Positions 22,480 through 26,884 of a DNA stretch of 26,884 nt are shown here, piece after piece. Origin of the DNA: Thermotogaceae bacterium (GTDB taxonomy: Bacteria > Thermotogota > Thermotogae > B21-G9 > HyVt-16). The notes beneath the pieces are model-generated. The model saw nothing but the letters and a program-made list of their open reading frames with translations, made no database searches and had not been told where the DNA came from. The stretch lies in contig DQYP01000202.1 in NCBI GenBank assembly GCA_011043375.1, positions 1 through 26,884 of the forward strand, given 5' to 3'. How positions within the stretch are numbered: position 1 is the stretch's first letter; every line of letters begins with the position of its first letter. Both the position numbers and the translations under genes were made by a program.

Positions 22480-23434
22480 AGTAAAAGATATAAAAAAAGA
22501 GTTTGTAGTTTCCAGGTTTGGCCGAAAGAAAAAAATATATGCTTTAAATGGTGTCTCTTTTGATTTAAAAAAAGGAGAAGTGCTTGGAATCGTTGGAGAA
22601 TCCGGTTGTGGTAAAACTACCCTTGGAAGAGTCATTAGCAAGATCTATGAACCAACCTCTGGTGAGTGTATTTTGAATGTAGAGGGTAAAGAAATTGATA
22701 TAGCCAAGTTAGATGAAAAGAAATTCAGAAGCTATCGGAAATATATTCAAATGATTTTTCAAGATCCCTTTGCTTCTCTTAATCCAAGACTAACGATCTA
22801 CACTACGCTTTATGACGTTTTAAAAGCACATGGAATAGGAAACAAAGATTATAGAAATGAATTGATAGAAAAAACTATAAAAGAAGTAGGATTAGAAAAT
22901 TACCATCTTTTCAGGTATCCTCACGAATTCAGCGGTGGTCAAAGACAGAGGATAAGTATAGCAAGGGCTCTGATACTGAATCCGGATATCATCATCGCAG
23001 ATGAACCTGTTTCGGCTCTTGACGTTTCTATTCAATCGCAGATAATAAATTTAATGTTGGACATAAGGGAAAAATTCGGTGTATCTTACATATTCATATC
23101 TCACGATATCAGCGTAGTAAGATATATAAGCGATAAGGTAATGGTAATGTACTTAGGATTTGCCGTTGAAAAAGCACCTGTGGACGTCCTTTTCGATAGA
23201 CCTCTTCATCCATATACAAAAGCATTGTTATCTGCCATTCTTACTCCTGACCCAAAAAAAGAAAGAACAAGAAAAAAAATGATACTTCAAGGTGATGTCC
23301 CTGATCCTTCAAAGATACCCATGGGATGTGTTTTCGCTGATAGATGTCCTATAAAAAAGGACATCTGTGAAAAAGTAAAACCTGAGGAAAGAGAAATTGA
23401 AAAAGATCATTTTGTATCATGTCATTTTGCCTGA
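22460..23434 (+). CDS. Peptide ABC transporter ATP-binding protein (DppF type)
   Basis: Second ATPase, 324 residues from ATG 22460, overlapping the DppD-type gene by 20 bases. The frame is open from 22412, but those first 16 codons overlap the neighbour and look non-conserved. It has Walker A GESGCGKTT, Q loop MIFQDPFASLNPR, signature FSGGQRQRI, Walker B IIIADEPVSALDVS and the switch histidine in ISHDIS. The C-terminal GCVFADRCPIKKDIC region again carries the cysteine-rich oligopeptide-transporter extension. Last gene of the importer operon. Confidence 0.94.
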   Translation: MKDTVLEVKDIKKEFVVSRFGRKKKIYALNGVSFDLKKGEVLGIVGESGCGKTTLGRVISKIYEPTSGECILNVEGKEIDIAKLDEKKFRSYRKYIQMIFQDPFASLNPRLTIYTTLYDVLKAHGIGNKDYRNELIEKTIKEVGLENYHLFRYPHEFSGGQRQRISIARALILNPDIIIADEPVSALDVSIQSQIINLMLDIREKFGVSYIFISHDISVVRYISDKVMVMYLGFAVEKAPVDVLFDRPLHPYTKALLSAILTPDPKKERTRKKMILQGDVPDPSKIPMGCVFADRCPIKKDICEKVKPEEREIEKDHFVSCHFA

Positions 23435-23460
23435 AATTTTCACACCATTGGATTTATAAT
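23431..23460 (+). promoter_or_regulatory. Candidate promoter for the serS gene cluster
   Basis: CTGAAA (23431-23436) and a perfect TATAAT (23455-23460) are 18 bases apart, in the gap before serS. An overlapping alternative is TTGATA (23461-23466) with TAGACT (23485-23490), also 18 bases apart. No terminator is visible after the ABC operon, so readthrough is also possible. Confidence 0.4.
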
Positions 23461-23546
23461 TTGATATTTAATATTGATTTGTGATAGACTCATTCCAAAA
23501 TTACCGTATCAGCATAGAATCCTATCTGACACAGGAGGTGTTCTAA

Positions 23547-24821
23547 TTGATAGACATCAAGTTGATAAGAGAAAAAAACGAAATAGTGAAAGAGGCCTTG
23601 AGAAAGCGTGGCGAAAATCAAGAGATCTTAGATGAAATTTTGGAAATAGATGAAAGAAGGCGAAAACTTCTAACCCAACTCAATCAGCTTCGAGCCAAAA
23701 GAAATGATCTTTCAAAATTGGTGGCAAAATTAAAAGCTCAGAAAGAAGAAGAAAAATCTCGGGAGATCATAGAAAAGAGTAAAAACGTCTCTAATGAAAT
23801 AAAGATATTGGAAGAAACGCTGAGAAAGCTTGAAAGCGAGTTGAAAGCGAAGTTATTATACATTCCCAACATTCCGGATGGAAGTGTACCTGTTGGTGAG
23901 GACGAAAGCAAAAATGTCGAGGTAAAGAAATGGGGTAAACCAAAAGAATTCGATTTTGAACCGAAAGCACATTGGGACTTTGCGGATAAAAATTGGCTTG
24001 ATTTTGAAAGAGCAGCGAAGTTGAGTGGTTCGAGATTTGTTATTTTAAAGAACAAGATTGCAAAACTTGAAAGGGCCTTGATAAATTTCATGCTCGATCT
24101 TCACACTAAAGAACATGGTTATATGGAAGTCATGCTTCCACATTTAGTTAAAAGAGATACCATAACCTGGACGGGTCAATTGCCAAAATTTGAAGAGGAG
24201 CTTTACAACACGCAACCGGATGATTTATTTCTAATTCCTACTGCAGAAGTTCCATTGGTTGCCCTGCACGCAAACGAAATATTGAATGAAGCCGATCTAC
24301 CTTTGAAATATGTAGCTTACACCCCTTGTTATAGACGTGAAGCGGGCAGTTATGGAAAGGATATCAGAGGTATGATACGTCAACATCAATTTGATAAGAT
24401 CGAACTCGTTAAGTTCACAAAACCCGAAGAATCTTTTGAGGAACTCGAAAAACTTTTGAATGATGCTGAAGAAGTTTTAAAACGATTAAAACTTCCTTAC
24501 AGGGTGGTGAACCTCTGTACGGGAGATCTCGGATTCGCCGCCGCCAAAACTTACGACATAGAGGTTTGGTTACCCTCATACAACACTTACCGCGAAATTT
24601 CATCATGCAGTAATGTTACGGATTTTCAGGCACGAAGGGGTAACATAAGATATAGAAGGAAAGACAACAAAATAGAATTTGTGCATACATTGAATGGTTC
24701 CGGCTTGGCAGTTGGAAGAACCCTTATAGCCATACTCGAGAATTACCAACAAAAAGATGGAACAGTTATCGTACCAGAAGTGTTGAGGCCTTATATGGAT
24801 GGTTTAGAGGTGCTTGAATGA
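23547..24821 (+). CDS. serS: Seryl-tRNA synthetase
   Basis: Class II synthetase of 424 residues, the usual bacterial length, charging tRNA-Ser (and tRNA-Sec where present). The N-terminus MIDIKLIREKNEIVKEALRK leads into the long antiparallel coiled-coil arm (about 25-105) that binds the tRNA long variable arm. Motif 2 is YRREAGSYGKDIRGMIRQHQF and motif 3 is NGSGLAVGRTLIAILENYQ, with PTAEVPL for serine/ATP binding and FAAAKTYDIEVW also conserved. The TTG start follows AGGAGGTG (23533-23540) by six bases. It is the head of a run of closely spaced genes; the next begins immediately after its stop. Confidence 0.98.
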   Translation: MIDIKLIREKNEIVKEALRKRGENQEILDEILEIDERRRKLLTQLNQLRAKRNDLSKLVAKLKAQKEEEKSREIIEKSKNVSNEIKILEETLRKLESELKAKLLYIPNIPDGSVPVGEDESKNVEVKKWGKPKEFDFEPKAHWDFADKNWLDFERAAKLSGSRFVILKNKIAKLERALINFMLDLHTKEHGYMEVMLPHLVKRDTITWTGQLPKFEEELYNTQPDDLFLIPTAEVPLVALHANEILNEADLPLKYVAYTPCYRREAGSYGKDIRGMIRQHQFDKIELVKFTKPEESFEELEKLLNDAEEVLKRLKLPYRVVNLCTGDLGFAAAKTYDIEVWLPSYNTYREISSCSNVTDFQARRGNIRYRRKDNKIEFVHTLNGSGLAVGRTLIAILENYQQKDGTVIVPEVLRPYMDGLEVLE

Positions 24822-25526
24822 ATGCCGAACGTTTTTTACTCTTACAAAGTAACCGATAAAGAAGCATTCTTCGACGTTCATGAGCTTCACCATTTTAAGG
24901 TTTTACGATTGAAAATCGGTGATGAAATAAGGTTCATCGATGGCAATGGTTCTCTTTTTAAAGGAAAAATACGAAAAATACTTTCTAACATGGCGATTGC
25001 GAGTATTGAAGAATCTCATAGAAGACATAAAGAGTGGAAAGATAGAATTATTCTCTGTCTTGCAAGTTCAAAATGGCACCGGGAAAGATTGTTGATTGAA
25101 AAGGCGATTGAACTGGGGATCGATGAAATCGTGGAATTCGAAAGTCAGTATTCAGTTGCACACATCAGAAAGTTTGAGAAGATTGATCTTTTAGTAAGAA
25201 ACGCCATGAAACAGAGCATGAATCTGTTCAAACCTAAAATCAGATTATTCAGTGATTTCAACGATTTCATCGATTGGATGAGAATTCAAAATGACACAAA
25301 ATTCATCTTGTTAGATCCAAATGGAGAGAGAATCAACGATACCATGATTCCGAAAGGCGATTTGGGTTTGATAGTAGGTCCAGAAGGTGGGTTTTCTAAG
25401 CAAGAGCTCGAGATATTTAATTCTCTGAACCTTCAGAGAGTAAAACTTGGAGATAGAATACTGAGATTTGAAACGGCCGCACTCACTGGTGTTATAATAT
25501 TTTCGTATCTCAAAGGGAGAATGTAA
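24822..25526 (+). CDS. rsmE: 16S rRNA m3U1498 methyltransferase RsmE
   Basis: SPOUT-class RNA methyltransferase of 234 residues that methylates N3 of U1498 in 16S rRNA using SAM. It has an N-terminal PUA-like domain (HELHHFKVLRLKIGDEIRFID) and a C-terminal trefoil-knot domain with LIVGPEGGFSKQEL and LGDRILRFETAALTGV, the RsmE signatures. The ATG abuts the serS stop, so translation is probably coupled. Confidence 0.96.
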   Translation: MPNVFYSYKVTDKEAFFDVHELHHFKVLRLKIGDEIRFIDGNGSLFKGKIRKILSNMAIASIEESHRRHKEWKDRIILCLASSKWHRERLLIEKAIELGIDEIVEFESQYSVAHIRKFEKIDLLVRNAMKQSMNLFKPKIRLFSDFNDFIDWMRIQNDTKFILLDPNGERINDTMIPKGDLGLIVGPEGGFSKQELEIFNSLNLQRVKLGDRILRFETAALTGVIIFSYLKGRM

Positions 25527-25540
25527 AGGGGGACAGGAAT

Positions 25541-26320
25541 ATGGTTGAAAAATTCGTAGAATTCGAAAATCAAGGTCAAAAGATTCGTGGAATGGTTCAT
25601 CTTCCAAATAGCGCTGAAGAAAAGTATCCAGGTGTTATATTACTTCACGGATTCACTGGCAACAGATACGAGCCATTTTTCATGTTTGTAAGATTTTCAC
25701 GTTATCTTGCAAAGAAGGGAATAGCTTCCCTCAGATTTGATTTCAGGGGATCGGGAGAATCGGAAGGAACCTTTGAGGAGATGACCGTTTCAAACGAGAT
25801 CTCCGATGCGGAAAAAGCCATTGAGTTTTTCACCAACATGAAAGAGATCGATGAAAAAAGAATAGCGTTGGTAGGATTATCGATGGGTGGACTTGTGAGT
25901 GCTTGTACCAGCGGGAGGAATCCAGAAAAGATAAAAGCGGTGGCTCTGTGGTCCGCTGTGGGAGATATGAAAGAGCTTGTTAGTAAAACAATGAAAGAAG
26001 ATTTTGGGATAGATGATATTCTTGAAACTCCGGATAGAATTCCACACGGCGGTGTCTATCTTGGTTCGAGCTTTTTCAAAGATCTTGAAAATGTGAATGG
26101 GTTCAACGAGATCAAGAGATTCGAAGGAAATGTTTTAATATGTCATTGCAAAGGTGATCCAGTTGTTCCGTACGAGCACGCTTTGAAATACAAAGAAGTA
26201 TTGAAAGATAAGGCTATTCTCATACCATTTGAAGGCGAAGAACACACCTTTGGTCGTGTCGAAATGCTTGAAAAGCTCTTTGAAACAACTGGAAACTTTT
26301 TGTTAGAGAATCTGAAATGA
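25541..26320 (+). CDS. Alpha/beta-hydrolase, probable acyl/cinnamoyl esterase
   Basis: Serine hydrolase of 259 residues with the full alpha/beta-hydrolase set: oxyanion motif LLHGFTGN, a DFRGSGES turn, nucleophile S in GLSMGG, acid D in CKGDPVVP and H in GEEHTF. The sequence style matches small cytoplasmic esterases of the cinnamoyl/feruloyl-esterase or EstD-like group, which Thermotogota use on plant-derived esters or general carboxyl esters. No signal peptide. It begins 14 bases after rsmE and overlaps the next gene by four bases. The substrate is not determined by sequence. Confidence 0.9.
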   Translation: MVEKFVEFENQGQKIRGMVHLPNSAEEKYPGVILLHGFTGNRYEPFFMFVRFSRYLAKKGIASLRFDFRGSGESEGTFEEMTVSNEISDAEKAIEFFTNMKEIDEKRIALVGLSMGGLVSACTSGRNPEKIKAVALWSAVGDMKELVSKTMKEDFGIDDILETPDRIPHGGVYLGSSFFKDLENVNGFNEIKRFEGNVLICHCKGDPVVPYEHALKYKEVLKDKAILIPFEGEEHTFGRVEMLEKLFETTGNFLLENLK

Positions 26321-26745
26321 ACAAAGGAAGTTACCTTCTAATAATGAATCTACCTGAAGAAGTGAACTTGAAGTACGGTAAAAGATCCAAAAGCTTCGAA
26401 GCTGGTTATTATATATACATAGGATCTGCCATGAATTCTTTGACGGGTAGAATAAATCATCATTTATCCAGCGAGAAGAAAGGAAGATGGCATATAGATA
26501 CCTTTTTGAAGTTTTCAACAATAGAATATATTGTTATGATACCTTGTGCTGAAAGACTTGAGGAAAAACTTTCAGTTTCTTTGGAAGAAGAAAAAGACCT
26601 TGAAGTTGTGGAAGGATTCGGGGCCTCGGATATTAAGAGCAAAGGAAATCTTTTCTTCATCAAAAATGAAAGGTTTTTCAGCAAGATTTTCAAAGTGCTC
26701 AAAGAGGTGAGAGAAGATGATAGCATTCATCAGCGACTGGGGTAA
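26317..26745 (+). CDS. DUF123-family GIY-YIG-like protein
   Basis: A 142-residue protein matching the DUF123 family, often found alone or fused to endonuclease III in thermophiles. The core has GYYIYIGSAMNSLTGRINHHL followed by KKGRWHIDTFLKF, a GIY-YIG-like strand-helix pattern with conserved Tyr, Gly, Arg and His-Trp-His residues. The activity of the family is not established; a nucleic-acid role is likely from the fold and fusions. It is translationally coupled to the hydrolase (ATGA overlap) and overlaps the next gene by 29 bases. Confidence 0.85.
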   Translation: MNKGSYLLIMNLPEEVNLKYGKRSKSFEAGYYIYIGSAMNSLTGRINHHLSSEKKGRWHIDTFLKFSTIEYIVMIPCAERLEEKLSVSLEEEKDLEVVEGFGASDIKSKGNLFFIKNERFFSKIFKVLKEVREDDSIHQRLG

Positions 26746-26884
26746 CAGTTATTACATTGGAGTGGCGAAATCGGTCATCAAGCAGATAAATCCTCAAGCG
26801 GATATCATAGATATAACACACCATGCAGGACCTTTTGATGCGAGAAGAGCTTGTTATATTCTATCTCGTGCAGCCAAAGATTTC
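26717..26884 (+). CDS. SAM hydroxide adenosyltransferase (DUF62), N-terminal part
   Basis: The first 56 residues of a protein that runs off the window. MIAFISDWGNSYYIGVAKSV, followed by INPQADIIDITHHAGPFDARRA, is the conserved N-terminus of the S-adenosylmethionine hydrolase/hydroxide adenosyltransferase family (fluorinase/chlorinase superfamily). This family splits SAM into adenosine and methionine with water. The D7 and N10 positions and the IDITH block match. GAGGTGAG sits just upstream of the ATG, inside the DUF123 gene. Whether the catalytic residues downstream are intact cannot be seen. Confidence 0.88.
   Translation, partial: MIAFISDWGNSYYIGVAKSVIKQINPQADIIDITHHAGPFDARRACYILSRAAKDF

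Noticed and set aside
1..26884. Horizontal transfer or mobile element carrying the chemosensory operon
   Set aside because: No integrase, transposase, tRNA junction or attachment repeat is seen, and composition by eye is uniform with the flanking genes.

Overview
The window looks like bacterial chromosome from a thermophilic or anaerobic member of the Thermotogota (moderate confidence; the genus cannot be fixed from this sequence). The DNA is AT-rich with stereotyped AAGGAGGTGAT-type ribosome binding sites, frequent TTG starts and tightly overlapping genes. An LptA/OstA-like protein implies a diderm envelope, and the peptide-binding protein has a signal peptide without a lipobox. Window-wide the genes look native. 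There are no tRNA or rRNA genes, CRISPR arrays, transposases or phage genes.

Region 1 (about 87-12014, + strand) is one compact operon: a HEAT-repeat protein, CheR, a stand-alone CheY, a CheA with extra HPt-like modules, a ParA/MinD-type ATPase, a 101-residue protein with a ParB-like N-terminal motif followed by TPRs, an Hsp70/DnaK-like protein without the helical lid, a fully soluble chemoreceptor with two complete signalling tips, a protein of three fused CheW domains ending in a lysine-rich tail, and CheB. Nothing in it crosses the membrane, and there are no flagellar or pilus genes. I read it as a cytoplasmic chemosensory array that is moved or positioned on the nucleoid by a ParA system, with the small TPR protein as ParA activator/adaptor. 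The parts have separate precedents (Rhodobacter PpfA/TlpT positioning; Vibrio double-signalling-domain receptor DosM; Myxococcus Hsp70 homologue SglK), but I do not know this combination as a described system. It is the main discovery candidate here.

Region 2 (12015-12975) holds a secreted helical protein whose ribosome binding site is perfectly complementary to a sequence just after the cheB stop, suggesting translational control, followed by a strong terminator.

Region 3 (12963-16545, - strand) is a four-gene operon: an OmpR-type response regulator, a membrane histidine kinase, a patatin-like phospholipase, and a second patatin-like protein that has lost its catalytic motifs.

Region 4 (16546-17139) is a 594-base gene-free stretch with a candidate structured RNA, an inverted repeat of a dispersed-repeat type and a pair of 20-base direct repeats.

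Region 5 (17140-23434, + strand) has an LptA-like protein, then a complete peptide ABC importer (binding protein, two permeases, two ATPases) with a clear promoter and a terminator/attenuator after the binding-protein gene.

Region 6 (23547-26884, + strand) is a run of housekeeping and small-enzyme genes: seryl-tRNA synthetase, RsmE rRNA methyltransferase, an alpha/beta hydrolase, a DUF123 GIY-YIG-like protein and the start of a SAM hydroxide adenosyltransferase that is cut by the window edge.
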